Of a stretch of DNA of 64,000 nucleotides, positions 1 through 10,982 are shown piece by piece. Positions within the stretch are counted from its first letter, which is position 1, and each line of letters opens with the position of its first letter. Origin of the DNA: Andrena cerasifolii (taxonomy: Eukaryota; Arthropoda; Insecta; Hymenoptera; Andrenidae); assembly GCF_050908995.1 (NCBI RefSeq), contig NC_135118.1, positions 14,765,501-14,829,500 of the forward strand. Reading direction: 5' to 3'. The notes beneath the pieces were generated by a model, which saw only the letters and a program-made list of their open reading frames with translations, was not told where the DNA came from and ran no database searches. The translations under genes were made by a program, and so were the position numbers.

Positions 1-2009
1 TCATTCCATTCCCCCCGTTTGAGTAACTATTAACAATACCAGCGAGTCATTCTTGAGCATGTAACGAGCGCGGGGTCGTAAATGGAGGCATAAGTAACAA
101 ATACGTCGTTCCACCTCGGCTTCCGTATGGTTTTTGCGCTACGTCTACACTCTACCGTAGTGCCAACGATTGAAGCCGGGCAATAAACACTTGTTGAATG
201 AAACGGAGAAAGTAACGAGCTTCGTGAGATTTGGATAATTTCTGTGTGTACACACATCGCTACTCGTCATTTGCTTGAATCGTTCAACATAATATTTTAC
301 AAAAAATGCTAATCTGGTCCATGAGTTCTTATGCTTCTTTATCCAACGTTTTAGTTTTATTCTGGTGGTTATTACTGTAATTTTAATTCCTTATGTTCCG
401 TTCGATTATTCTATTTCGTTTTGCGCATGGTATAAACGTCTTCCCCTCCTTAGAGGCCATTCGATATCGAAGAAAAACTCGAGCAGCTCTTCCGCGAAGA
501 TGCTGCGGATGGGAGCCTAGGCTTTGCAAGAAATATTCCATTAACATCCGATTTCTTGCTACTTCGAGGTCGTGAACCTTTCGCGGGGTCGTTACATTCT
601 GATGGTAACCAGATTTTGATCGTCTGATTGTTCTGCTGTATCTGAGAGATTCATCTGTCGGTGGATGTGGAGAAGAAAGTAGCTAGAAGAAGGTTGCAAA
701 TATGAAATATAAATTGTAAAGTGTTTGGGTATTTCTTTAGTTTCTTGCTTTCTGAAAATTCATATTTAGTATAGAATTATTTAACATTTTATTTTAACAC
801 CAATTATTTAAGAATTTATTTTAACACCAAAAACTACTTTGGAGAAAATATCGAGCGGACGAACAAACAACCGCTCTGCACGAGTCCTTCTGACCGAGTG
901 CCACCACGGTCGCGTTCCTTCCAGAATCGCAGGAAACACGTACCGCGTGTACAAATTTGGGAAAACCCCGGGCCCCGAGAACAAGGGAGGTTTCGTCGCC
1001 AGGCAAATCCAACAGTCACGAAACCTTCAGTTGAACTTTATGACCTCACCTGGTCGCCTTCTACTCCGCTCGAAAATTCGATGCTACGCACGCTACACCT
1101 GCATAACATTTCGCAGGTACTATTTTAAAAATTGGTCCGAGCAAGAGTTTCTCACATCAACAAGTATCTACTTCAAAATATGTATTTACTAATGATTCTA
1201 TTAAAAATGTTCAAGTTGCCCCTCCATTTACCCTTTCAAGAAGAATACAAGACACACTTAATATCCTTTATTACTTCATTCCACAGTTACATTTACACAG
1301 AAGTACTTACAATTTACAGTGAGTATGCACATATTTACTAACATATTTAAACACACATCAATATTCGCATTGTTTACTTCCAGCATGTCGTTTTAAATCT
1401 CGCGTTGCACCCACCCATAAACAATAACACTGAGCCACAATTACATTCAATATTTCCAATCTTCCACATTATGCACCAGAAACGTTAAACGCACATGTTA
1501 CTCCACCTAGTTGCTCGTCGAGCAGGAGATTTTTGTTACACCGTGTAGAGGGGTGGTTGTACAAAATCGAGGCGCTCCTCTTCGTTTCCTGTCCATGTCC
1601 CGAGGCACTGGCATTACGCCGCAACTACGTTACATTATTGCATTATTACTACACGCGTTTGCACGCTTCCTCCTCGATTACGGATTCTCCTCTTTCGCCC
1701 CTCTTCTCTTCCCCTTCCTACCGTCTTTCTTCCTTGGAATTCTTTGCCAAGTTATGGACCATCCTTCTGCTTACTGCCCCACGGTATTAAAGGATCGCGA
1801 CGTAATTTGCTCCGCGGTTATCCGTGTAATACCGAACATTACGATGAAAATCTTGCAGGGTCTGACCCTCATCGTTTCCCAATAACCATGGGCAAACCCC
1901 ACGGGAACTCGCTTCCTGATAGGGGTTGCTGCGATTGGTACGGTCATTTTTGTTAACCCGCCGTGGAAGAGTTGGATTGTAACAATATTCACTTATTGGT
2001 AGGTAATTA
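1..2009. other. unique sequence, no gene recognised
   Basis: Mixed-composition DNA with only short overlapping open frames on both strands, the longest 124 codons at 1511-1885. None shows a recognisable domain, and the frames overlap one another in different phases, as expected by chance. A run near 1180-1480 is AT-rich. I see no repeat, tRNA-like box or inverted repeat here. Confidence 0.6.
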
Positions 2010-2330
2010 GGGGTCGTCCTTAAATTACGTAAGGCTTTCTTGGGGGAGAGGGTGCCGCGAATTTCTTACGTTCTCTTAAAAAGCGAGAGGGAGGGAGCCG
2101 GGTAGCGTTTTACTTAATATTTGTTTAACCTCATTCTCAATATGAGTAGCCTAAAAAAATGACGTTTCATTGCACACGCGTTAGATAATTTTGTTTTAAA
2201 TCGTAAAGAATTCAATGAAAAAATATTACGCGAGGAAGGGAGGGGGAGGGTGTTGGGATATAAAATTTTAAGAATTCTTATACCGAGGGGGAGGGTAAAA
2301 AATCGCCATAATTACCCTTACGTAATTAAT
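2010..2330. mobile_element. degraded DNA-transposon relic with TTACGTAA-type ends
   Basis: The left end reads GGGTCGTCCTTAAATTACGT followed by AAGG at about 2011-2034, and CCTTACGTAATTAAT lies inverted at about 2316-2330. Between them are G-rich tracts (GGGGGAGAGGG, GAGGGAGGGAGCC, GAGGAAGGGAGGGGG) that recur in the two halves. The pattern of a terminus resembling GTCC.TAAATTACGTAAGG plus purine tracts is one I associate with interspersed insect DNA transposons. The right terminus is incomplete and no target duplication is clear, so superfamily is left open. Confidence 0.45.
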
Positions 2331-3205
2331 ATATATTAATTAATAACCGTTGGATACTCGCGATGACGTATTATTAAGAAAAATCGCGAACCTTAACGAA
2401 CCGCGTTGGCCTGCAATAAAGCAGGCGCAATAGCACGCAAATGGATCTCAACTTAATGCCATTTGGGTAAAACCATTATTCCTGTCAAAATCCGAGTACC
2501 GGAGGGTTAAGGGCGGCTCTTTAAAGGGAACAGCGCGAACCCTCACTTGCCGATTGGAAGGCAACTTTGTGGGTTTATAGAGCGACTCGCGACGAGCATA
2601 ACCGTGTGTTTTATTCGTGCCTAGTTGCCCTTTAAGGGTGCGAAAACTAACCCCAAAGTCAAATTTCCAAATTTCAACCTTTCCCCGTGTAACTCCTAAA
2701 GTACAAGAGACAAAAAAAAATATTTCAAACGAAAGTTAACGCGCTACAAAGCTGCGCTAACAAAATTTTGGAAAAAGTTTCATTTTCGTCGGGAAAATTT
2801 AAAAAAAAAAAAAAGATCCATTCTTGGAAGTACTGTTGACGATAACGCATCGGTGTTGTCCCGTTGAAATATAACGTTTCAAAAGATATTTTCGTATTTT
2901 ATTCTTTGACGCTTTTAGGTAGTCTTACATGTATGATAAAATGAAATTCATAAAATCGATGATAGTAATAATTCTTAAGTGACATATGGCACTTCGAACA
3001 ATTTGTTATGTGAATTCAGATTTTTACAGCTTAAATGCCGTTATAAAAGGCAACTTCTGCCAACTGTTAGAAGTCCTGAATTATACAAAATTTCTGCCCC
3101 CATAGATATTTCGTTCCACTGTAATGGACAGAGCCAATCGCTTGTAACGTGTGGTTGGAGAGCCCCTAGATAGGGGCCACCGTTTCCACAGTGTAAATAT
3201 GATTA
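2331..3205. other. unique sequence, no gene recognised
   Basis: No convincing open frame. A short inverted pair, TTTAAAGGGAAC near 2520 and GTTGCCCTTTAAGGG near 2625, might be a tiny TTAA-flanked element, but it is too short to claim. The rest is AT-rich with homopolymer A tracts. Confidence 0.5.
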
Positions 3206-3213
3206 CCTGGAAC
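3206..3213. repeat. 8-bp target-site duplication, left copy
   Basis: CCTGGAAC immediately before the CAGTG terminus; the identical octamer follows the right terminus at 3490-3497. It marks the insertion of the hAT-type element between them. Confidence 0.88.
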
Positions 3214-3489
3214 CAGTGGCGGACTGGCCAGGGTATCAGCTTGCCCGACGGCAAGGAGCCGGTTGGGCCCCTGACGAAGTGGGCCCCCTTTTAAACATCA
3301 GACAATATTACTAAATATTACTAAAATACATACATTTATCTCACAAAAATTTTAAATGTACCTTTTTGTCACTTATGTTTTTCGAAAATTTTATTCATTT
3401 CCTATGAAAATTAAATGATAGCATTGTAGTTGTGGGTGGGCCGCCTTTATTTCCTGGCAGCCAATATTTTTAGACACAGTCCATCACTG
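3214..3489. mobile_element. hAT-type non-autonomous element (MITE), 276 bp
   Basis: The left terminus CAGTGGCGGACTGGCC and the inverted right terminus (GGACTG...CACTG reading in) form an imperfect terminal inverted repeat. The element is flanked by a perfect 8-bp target duplication, CCTGGAAC, at 3206-3213 and 3490-3497. An 8-bp duplication and a CAGTGGCGG-type end are hallmarks of the hAT superfamily. The interior is AT-rich and non-coding, so it must have been moved by a transposase encoded elsewhere. The perfect duplication suggests limited decay since insertion. Confidence 0.9.
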
Positions 3490-4548
3490 CCTGGAACGAT
3501 TTATTGATGCGCTGTGTAGGTACAATGAGAAAAGCACTTTTCCTGACTTCGCCGGCTTCTGTACCCGAGTTGAATATAACTTCTAGAGTCGTAGTTGGGC
3601 TAAATCGAAGAAAATCTATTTTTCTTAAACTTGAAATAAGATTTTATTATTTTTTATGTTCGACCATTTTACATGACGGCGTTTTAAAACTCCGTCATTT
3701 TAAAACTTTAAGTAATAAATATTGTATGAAAATGAAGTTAAAATGTTGTTTAACGCCTGCTAAAAAAATATCTGGATATTTTACTGAAAAATTACCGTAG
3801 AGAACAAATTTTAAGTTTACCCATTCTTTTAGGCTTTCAAGGTGGTGTACCCCCTTAACATAGAGTGCGAGGCAAAATCATTGAATTCTCGCGAAGTCGA
3901 TATTTGTGACAAACTCCGATAAGACGTTAGGTTTAGTATCCTGTACCTCCGGGGCACAGTACATATCTGTAGCCTTAGCTTCAAATTAAAACGTGCAGCT
4001 TTGAATTTGCGTTGCTCTTGACATTCTAGCCGAGCCAGATAGTGTCATTGCCATCGATATTAGCAAATTATGTCATAAATTCAGACTAACGTTCACGGTC
4101 CAGGTACTTAAGCGATTAATGGTCAGACCGAAAGCCAGCAGCCCATTCCGTGGTTTCACGCATCGCGGCCGCCGCGATCTTTCATCGCGTTATTTTGCTT
4201 CCTTACTTGTCTGAAGTGTCCATTTTTTTCACCTATATTGAGATAAACTTCTCTATAAATAAATTCCCAAGCGACTGTTATTCCGAATGGACACACCTAA
4301 CACTTCAAAGCTTTAAATAGTATCATCTCTAAAAAGGACCACGAATGTGGGTCACTGAATCGCCCAAAATTTTGCATACAATTAGTGTACACTCTGCATA
4401 ACGGTATATTAAACGCATACAGCACATTGTTGAAAATTTCGCGATAATCGAGTTCAAATATCTACCGCTTCCAAAACACAGTGGTGGTTAAAAGGAAGTG
4501 TAAAACTCACATTTTCAGTTAGTTTAATATGAATATGTATATTTTACT
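3490..4548. other. unique or degraded sequence, no gene recognised
   Basis: A 98-codon frame at 3504-3800 has low-complexity Lys/Phe/Leu content and no domain. The sequence GGTGGTGTACCCCCTTAA at about 3840-3857 has the form of a TTAA-flanked piggyBac-type right end, but I find no matching left end, so it is probably a single-end relic. The remainder is mixed-composition DNA without repeats. Confidence 0.5.
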
Positions 4549-5122
4549 GAGCTGTTTTCCTTTTGTGGTGCAGTGGGCGAGATTCAGCATTCAGATTTTT
4601 TTTAAATCTTACCCTGAAATAGATTCACTTATTATATAATTTATCTGTATGATTTTTGGAAAATTTATTGGTGTGAAGTAACATGAGGGTGAAGGATAAG
4701 TTGAAGTTTGGTAGATTGTATAGTTGTAGCATATATATATATATTAGATAATATTTTAATATATAATATTAGAAATATATAATATAATATTACTATATTA
4801 ATATATATTAATATATTATATATTAAAATATTATCTAATATATATTAATATAGTAATATTATATTATATATATATTTCTAATATTATATATTAAAATATT
4901 ATCTAATATATATATTAATATAGTAATATTATATCTATGCTACAACTATACAATCTACCAAACTTCAATTTATCTTTCACCCTCATGTTACTTCACGCCA
5001 ATAAATTTTCCAAAAATCATACAGATAAATTATATAATAAATAAATCCATTTCAGGGTAAGATTTAAAAAAAAATCTGCTATGCTGAATCTCGCCCACTG
5101 CACCACAAAAGGAAAACAGCTC
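4549..5122. mobile_element. near-perfect 574-bp palindrome (foldback element)
   Basis: The first about 190 bases (from GAGCTGTTTTCC) reappear as reverse complement in the last about 190 (to GGAAAACAGCTC at 5111-5122) with only scattered differences and short indels, roughly 95% identity by eye. The central about 200 bases are almost pure A+T and also self-complementary, so the whole unit folds into one hairpin centred near 4835. The arms contain no open frame. No target duplication could be fixed. A recently generated foldback transposon or an inverted duplication are the two readings. Confidence 0.8.
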
Positions 5123-6480
5123 TGCCTATAACTGAATTAACTGTACCTACACTAATATACCATAAGAATTGTATATTATTATCTTCTATTTTTTGTGATT
5201 ATTATTTTCTTCTATTTTTTCTGATTTATCTGATAATTCCCTTTTTCATCCTCGACTTTTTCATGTACTTGGCGTGATTTTTTTACTTTCTTGAAGTTTA
5301 ACTATACACTAATTTACCAAAAGTTGGGGCTATAATTAACAACTATTACTATTATTATTCTACCTATTCTCCGTTTCCCCATTCTACCCACCTCCATATC
5401 CCATTGATACAGACCATCGCGAAACCAAACATCGCGGAGCCATTCATCCCCCACATCCACCGTCCTCCCAATTAATTCAGCCGGCCGAACGTCCCGTAAT
5501 TGGCCGAGATCGGTCTGGCGAGCTAGAATTCATTACCGAGTTCGATCGACATTGATATTCCATGTATCACCGTCTGTCTGGTCGTCTCGCAGGCATCCGC
5601 GATTGTTCCCGTTGCTTTCTTTCTCGTTGCACAATGGTGGCTGAGATGCACGCCGTTTTACCGTTTCCCAGGTGTGCACGTTACATATGTAACGGGCGCA
5701 TCTCGAAGAAGGTCGGCCTCATAACGGGCGATGACTCGGGCAACTGGCCATTCGGTTTTCACTCTTTTTCCAGCCGGTGGCCGGCGATCACCGATCGTCC
5801 CCGATTTTCTCTTTTTACATACCCGGGTTTTATCAGCCGCATCGCGCCGTGTCATAACGTTTTATGTACTTCGATTGCTCAGCGACTGGCCGCGGCCGGT
5901 TCGGTTCTTCCTCGATCGCTCGGACGTGATTTCTCCGCGAGCCTCTTGGTGTTCCCATTCCTGTCGCGTCTGCATCTCGTCCGGTTCCCGTTCGACCCTT
6001 TCTTTTCTGCTCGATTTCGATTCTGTGACGTTGATGGCCGTTCTGATACTTGCCCCGAGGGGTCGGTGTACATATATTCCATGGGCATGTTGCTGAGAAG
6101 GATACATAATTTATTTTCGCTGTCACGAGGTGTGATCAATGTGGCAGTAATTTAGTGTATTTGTAGGCGATCTTTATCGTCATGGGTTGGTAACGACGTG
6201 GTGATTATACTAGTCACGAGGTGTCTAGGAGGACGACGTGTTAATCCTTTTCGTCTGGTGTCCATTGCAATGTAGTAATAAGGCGTTTTGATGGATGTGC
6301 AATTTTTAAAAATTTTTTTTTTAGATTTATGTGACTGTTCCCACATGGAGTGCCATGCCTAGTCAAAGGAGAAGTGTTTTTACCATGTTTAAGATACAGT
6401 TTAACTTTTTCGCTGCGTATTTAAATTTTCGCAGAATTCTTGAAAAGTATTAATTTTACACGAATAAAAAGAGTTTTTAA
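5123..6480. other. unique sequence with GC-richer island, no gene recognised
   Basis: AT-rich at both ends with a GC-richer block at about 5400-6110. That block carries several overlapping frames, including 5562-6155 (+), and four antisense frames in the same place. This is the pattern of chance openness in GC-rich DNA. No domain, signal peptide or repeat was recognised. Confidence 0.5.
5562..6155 (+). other. 197-codon open frame, probably spurious
   Basis: This is the longest frame in the window outside tandem repeats. The translation is rich in Arg, Ser, Phe and Cys, has no recognisable domain, transmembrane pattern or repeat, and is shadowed by long frames on the other strand (5833-6126, 5879-6139). 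I find no convincing support for a start. It could be part of a lineage-specific exon, but chance openness in a GC-rich island is more likely. Confidence 0.12.
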
Positions 6481-6646
6481 TTTTTAAAAATGATGCTTCG
6501 AGAGACGACGACCATCGACAAGTTTCCCGAATACGCTTGTAGGCCGCCCGTGAGCAGAGACGTACGGGCGCGGGACCACGGCTCGCGAGGCCCGCGCTTA
6601 ACAACGCGTCCGTTGATTTCTGCGGCCGCGGACAGTAACGATCGGG

Positions 6647-6654
6647 TATAAATT
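6647..6654 (+). promoter_or_regulatory. TATA-box-like motif
   Basis: TATAAATT embedded in GC-rich DNA, the sharpest TATA-like element in the window given its context. Its position upstream of the CTGGACGCC repeats and the AATAAA at 6997 supports a promoter inside a candidate LTR. Confidence 0.35.
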
Positions 6655-6734
6655 AGAGGCCCGCAAAGGCATTTCCTTCTTCGCTGCTCCGAGAGAGCAA
6701 CGGCCACTCTCGGAGAGCTTAGGGGCCCCGGCAG

Positions 6735-6990
6735 GAGAGTTCGGCGATAATACCTGGGCGCCTGCTCGGAGGGAGAACGCGCTAGAGTCTAATCGTGGAC
6801 AATCGACCGATACGAAGAGTACGGTGATAATACCTGGACGCCTATCGGTCCAGAGAGTACAGACCATCTCATTAGAAGAGAGAGGAGAGTGCGGGGGAAT
6901 ATTCCTGGACGCCCGGTCCATGTGGAGAGCTCGGCGACAATACCTGGACACCAATCGATCGGGAGAGTACAGAGTAACTCCTGGACGCCT
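6735..6990 (+). repeat. degenerate tandem repeat with CTGGACGCC core
   Basis: Five copies of a core resembling AATACCTGGACGCC occur at about 6749, 6829, 6899, 6939 and 6977, each preceded by a GAGAGT-type segment and a GGCGA/GGTGA-type spacer. The spacing is about 80, 70, 39 and 39 bases, so the 39-base unit seems basic. The sequence is not open in a consistent frame. Confidence 0.6.
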
Positions 6991-7021
6991 CCGTAGAATA
7001 AACTCAAGTGTCGCGTGCATA

Positions 7022-7552
7022 CAGTGACTCGCATTAATATTCGGACACTTTTTGAATCGCATAACTTTTTTAGAATTGGTCCAAACGACTTGAGTTTTTT
7101 TGAGAAGCTAGAAGGATTAGTTTGCTAAATGACGTATTTTGTCGTTTTGAAAAAAAATGTATTTGGTCGGAATAGCGAAAAGAATAGTAAAGGTCGATTT
7201 TTAAACTTTTTTCTGTCAGCTTGTAATGAAAATTCAAAAAAAAAAACCGTTTGTGGATTGCAGTAAGTTGTATACGTGCCTAAAATTTCATCAAAATCGG
7301 TTAACGTTGCTCCGAGCTACAAACGTTTAAAGATCGCAAAAACGCTGATTTCGGGAATTTTCGCGATTCTTAAAAATCGACCTTTACTATTCTTTTCGCT
7401 ATTCCAACCAAATACATTTTTTTCAAAACGATAAAACGCGTCAGTTAGCAAACTAATCCTTTTAGCTTCTCAAAATAACTCAAGTCGTTTGGACGAATTC
7501 TAAAAAACTTATGCGATTTTAAAAAGTGTCCGAATATTAATGCGAGTCACTG
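7022..7552. mobile_element. Tc1/mariner-like MITE with long inverted arms, 531 bp
   Basis: The ends are CAGTGACTCGCATTAATA at 7022 and its exact reverse complement finishing at 7552, flanked on both sides by TA (7020-7021 and 7553-7554), the Tc1/mariner target. Inverted similarity extends about 190 bases into each side (for example AAAGGTCGATTTTTAA near 7190 against its complement near 7375), leaving a central segment of about 150 bases. No transposase frame is present. The terminal 25 or more bases match exactly, suggesting a fairly young copy. Confidence 0.88.
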
Positions 7553-7554
7553 TA

Positions 7555-9390
7555 GATGGAAGCTAGAAGATTGTTGTAAAGCAGGGAAGGGAAATGCATT
7601 GTGGATGAACTTTACTTGCCTGTGTACTTTATTTGATCCGTTTTGAAACGGGAAACGCGACGACTTATGGAAGAACCTAATACGACCGTGATTCGACTCC
7701 ATTTCCGTATTCCACTCGTTCAGAGGTGCACGACAGGTGGCTCGAATTCCCACGCAATCGTTTCACGGTAATCCAATTACAGATTTTCCGTGGCAGTCGT
7801 TAACACGAATTCTCGACGCGAGGCCTCCGGTTGCTGCGCATACGATTAACACAGATGGCTAGCATTCAGTTCGCACACGATAAAGAAAAGAAGAACGGGA
7901 AGGATAATTAGGGAACACTGTTTAATCCCGAAGGAAGACTTGCAGTGATCTTAGATGGAGTTTTGAAATTTTATTAAAAGAATTCTGCCGAAGAATTGGT
8001 AAAACGCAACAGTAGGACCCAACTGCTGACGAACTAAACCCTCAAGCAGAAATAAGTCATAATTATAAAATAGCTTCCTTTCAATAAAAACTTTGTTAAA
8101 AAAAAATCAAGTTTGAAGATCTAAAAATCGGTTCCACCTACCAATCGATTTTCTAAATGATCAAAACCCATTTGAAGGAAGTTATTCTACAATTTCGACT
8201 AATTTATGCACAACGATTTATTCGCCCCTTTCTAGTACCTGTGCTTAACGATTCTCGGAGCACCGAGTTTCTTTGGAAATTTTTGCTTCCGGCATTTACA
8301 TCATTTGCCATTTGAGCCCCTCAATTACAAACAGTACTGCGTTGCAGCTGTAGATCTTGATACAAAGCGCAGTCCTCGAGAAGTCTGGTTCCCAAGAAAA
8401 TCCAGGCCATTCCCGGTGGTGGCCTGAACCGTAGCCAGCTGAGAACAAACTTCCTGAAGAGTGCCTCAGCCATCTGTCTGCTTGACTGATCGGTCAACGT
8501 ACTCTTCGACAATCCTCGCTACTTATTCGCGACAGACGCGAACCTACACGCCGAGATAGGATCTTATCTGAACGCAGGATCCTTGTCTCTCCCCCTCGTC
8601 ACACGGAATCGCTTAACCCTGCGCGCTCCGAATAGCGTTTCTACGCATCGCGTGTTCCTCATTCGCTGCGCGTTAATCGAACGGGGCGAACGTTATGGGA
8701 TAGATGCTCCGGAGATTAGCTCCCGATGCTTTGTTACAACGAGATTTTTCTGCGCGGATAGTGTCCACGTTGCGTCATTGAATCATAAGGATTGGAAAGT
8801 AGCCCTGAAGGGATGATGCTTGTTTAAATGATCGCTAGGATAGATAAGGGAGTTTGAAGAGTGTCACTTTCTGCAGGATAGTTAGTCTCCGCTGGCTTGA
8901 TACAGTGACTGACAGGCTTGTTCATGAAGTATTGTGTATTCAGATTTTTATTTAATGGGTAAAAAAGATCGATTTTTTTTCTGCGGTTGTTTGTGGTAGC
9001 CACGTGTCTTAGAAGTATTTTAAACAAGATTCCATTGAAAAATTCGAAAAATTGAGAGAGTTACAGCGTAAGAAGTAAGTGCAGGGGCCAATACAGGTAA
9101 TTAGCATTTAGGATGCATTTACAGAGAAAATCAGTTTTGTTATTATCAATCACCACCAATTACTCTGAAGAAATAACAACACATTATATACTTTTGTCTC
9201 CAATTACACATCGGACAAATATATCGGGTGGAAATAGAGGAGAAGACGGGAGCTGTTAGATATAACTTATCCTTATTAGAATTTCTCTTATTTGCTCACC
9301 AAACAAGCGATACAATGCAGGCGTTTAATAATCGATTTAAGTATAGTTAAATAACTTTGAAAACACTTGTGTGATGTGAATATAACACTT
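7555..9390. other. unique sequence, no gene recognised
   Basis: Several short frames (60-77 codons) without domains. A GC-richer segment at about 8330-8720 has frames on both strands. Apart from the hairpin at about 8053-8197, I see no repeats or RNA genes. Confidence 0.5.
8053..8197. repeat. imperfect inverted repeat / hairpin
   Basis: AATTATAAAATAGCTTCCTTT near 8058 pairs with AAGGAAGTTATTCTACAATT near 8176, and nested inside, GATCTAAAAATCGGTT pairs with AATCGATTTTCTAAATGATC. This gives an interrupted hairpin about 145 bases long. It could be a decayed foldback element or a structured RNA segment; there are no target duplications to decide. Confidence 0.5.
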
Positions 9391-9562
9391 GCGTGTTATA
9401 AAATAAAATCTAAAAATAGCCGAATCTTCGGGGTTTAATTTCACCCCCTTAGAGTGATTTTGGGCAGCAAGAAAAAAATGCGTTGTAATCAGAAGGAAAT
9501 CCCCTACATATCCACAAGGTTTTAGAATTTTTAGAATTTTCGGGTTCGGTATCTTCCCGTGG
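9391..9562 (+). mobile_element. right-half fragment of the 35192-35606 element family
   Basis: This stretch matches 35436-35605 in order and strand: TTATAAAATAAAATC, a CGGGGTTTAATTTCACCC block, TTAGAGTGATTTTGGGCAGCA, a TGCGTTGTAATC block, AAATCCCCTACATAT, and a TTTAGAATTTT end. Identity is about 75-80% by eye. The left half is absent, so it is a truncated copy of a foldback element. Confidence 0.75.
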
Positions 9563-10515
9563 TAGAAGGTACAAGACGTGCGGAACTTAAAAAATTCCAA
9601 CATATCTTGAAGTATGAAAAATGCTAGATAAAAGATATTAACTAAGGATGTCACAATAAATCATCAAGCTTTTCGCAACCCATTGATCCAATGCCCAATC
9701 AAGTCCTCCGCTTCCACGCGCTTAACGATTTGTAATACCAACTTTGCTGACCTAAATGACCACCACCGAACAGGAAGCATCCTAGGAATCCGTAAGAGGT
9801 CATCTTCTCAATCACTACGAGCCTCTCCTCTGCTGCACAATTTACAGCCGAAAGAAATAAATACACCGAATTGCTCTGAACGTAGACAAGACGACTGGCT
9901 CGAGCAAGTAATTAGGACACAATCCCCAATGGTAAGAAGCATTAACGTAACGCATTAAACCGCAATTAGTATGCCTCCTTGGAACACTGTCCCAGTTTCA
10001 GTATTGCTCGCCTCGTTACAATACCGCTCGTTAATTAAACACGCCTGAACGCCAAGATTCTTTCCGCTACCCTTCCCGAGCTTCCTCCTCCTTCCGAAAC
10101 GGGCCTCCTCCGCGGCAGCTCTTTATATCGGCAGCGATTTTTTGCACCGCCGACGGAGCGTGCGGAAGGATTCATGCGCGTAACGAGACAGCCACCGGCC
10201 ATTGCGTTTCGTAAAGCGGGTTAATGACAGCTTTATAGCGACGAACGACGAACGCGTGAGACATTTAGCTCGCCTCGTACCACCGTTGCCCCGCCGTCTA
10301 CACGCTTCGACGGTAATACGGTTTTCGAGCAGTTCCGTCAGATCTCAACGGTAACGCGATCGCTCCGATCTGACGCACCTCTTCGGATGCTTCGTGGAGT
10401 GTCTTGAGTAGGTATCGCGATCTTAGACGTCGCGTCGTGCATCGTTTCGGCATCACTGTCGATTACCTTCGGATTTCGCGCTTCGTAGATATACAGGGTG
10501 GGCCAATAAGAATTA
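9563..10515. other. unique sequence with GC-rich block, no gene recognised
   Basis: A GC-rich region at about 10060-10480 has no long frame. The CpG-containing, non-repetitive character could suit a regulatory region, but nothing specific can be named. Confidence 0.5.
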
Positions 10516-10980
10516 CAGTAAATTCTCGTTGTAAGATCAGCACTGGGGACCGAGCAGAGCCGTAACCCGGGAATTCACTTGGAAACTGAGCTGTGCTACT
10601 TTTAAAAAGTCAGCTTTAATTCATCCTCATGGAACCATTTCCACCAAAAGCTAAGCTAAGCTGTGCTATGTTTTTTTTTTATGGTTTATAACCCAGCCAG
10701 ACATGGCATGGCTTAGCTTCCGGGTGGATTCCCGGCTTTACAGCGTAAGTAGCGCAAGCAATTAGCACCGCGTGTCGGCTGGAGCGGGTGTCTAGAATGT
10801 TTTGTCGATAGCAGCAGTCGAAGAAAAGGGCAGCGAGTGAGAAAGAAGGGGGTGCGAATGAGAACGAATGAACGTCGTATTTTACGCTTGCCTCGCTCCC
10901 AGGGGATCTTCCCAGTTAGGAGGGATGGAGATGATCATAAAACGAATAAACTCTGGCGAACTTAGAGCGAGAATTTACTG
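10516..10980. mobile_element. TA-flanked MITE, Tc1/mariner-like, 465 bp
   Basis: The termini CAGTAAATTCTCG at 10516 and CGAGAATTTACTG ending at 10980 are exact inverted repeats, followed by weaker pairing (GTAAG against CTTAG), and TA borders both ends (10514-10515, 10981-10982). The interior has a poly-T run near 10671, repeated GCTAAGCTAAGC and GCTGTGCTA words, and a purine-rich segment, but no transposase frame. Confidence 0.78.
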
Positions 10981-10982
10981 TA

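Larger units (their letters stand above)
6490..7020 (+). mobile_element. possible solo LTR of a retrotransposon
   Basis: A GC-rich block carries a TATA motif (GGGTATAAATTAG, TATAAATT at 6647-6654) and, about 350 bases downstream, a polyadenylation hexamer AATAAA at 6997-7002 followed by a GT-rich stretch. Between them lies a degenerate tandem repeat. That order (promoter, transcribed repeat region, polyadenylation signal, no open frame) is what an isolated LTR looks like. I cannot place TG...CA ends or a target duplication, and the right edge is abutted by a MITE, so this remains a proposal. Confidence 0.35.

Noticed and set aside
2518..2636. Tiny inverted pair with TTAAAGGG ends, possible piggyBac-type MITE
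   Set aside because: Only about 11 bases pair and the unit is about 115 bases; not distinguishable from chance.
3840..3857. piggyBac-like right end (CACCCCCTTAA type)
   Set aside because: No matching left end was found upstream, so no element can be delimited.
4715..4735. GGTAGATTGTATAGTT resembles the let-7 microRNA
   Set aside because: The let-7 seed region (GAGGTAGT) is not intact, and the sequence sits in the arm of a transposon-like palindrome whose second arm carries the same word; a chance resemblance.
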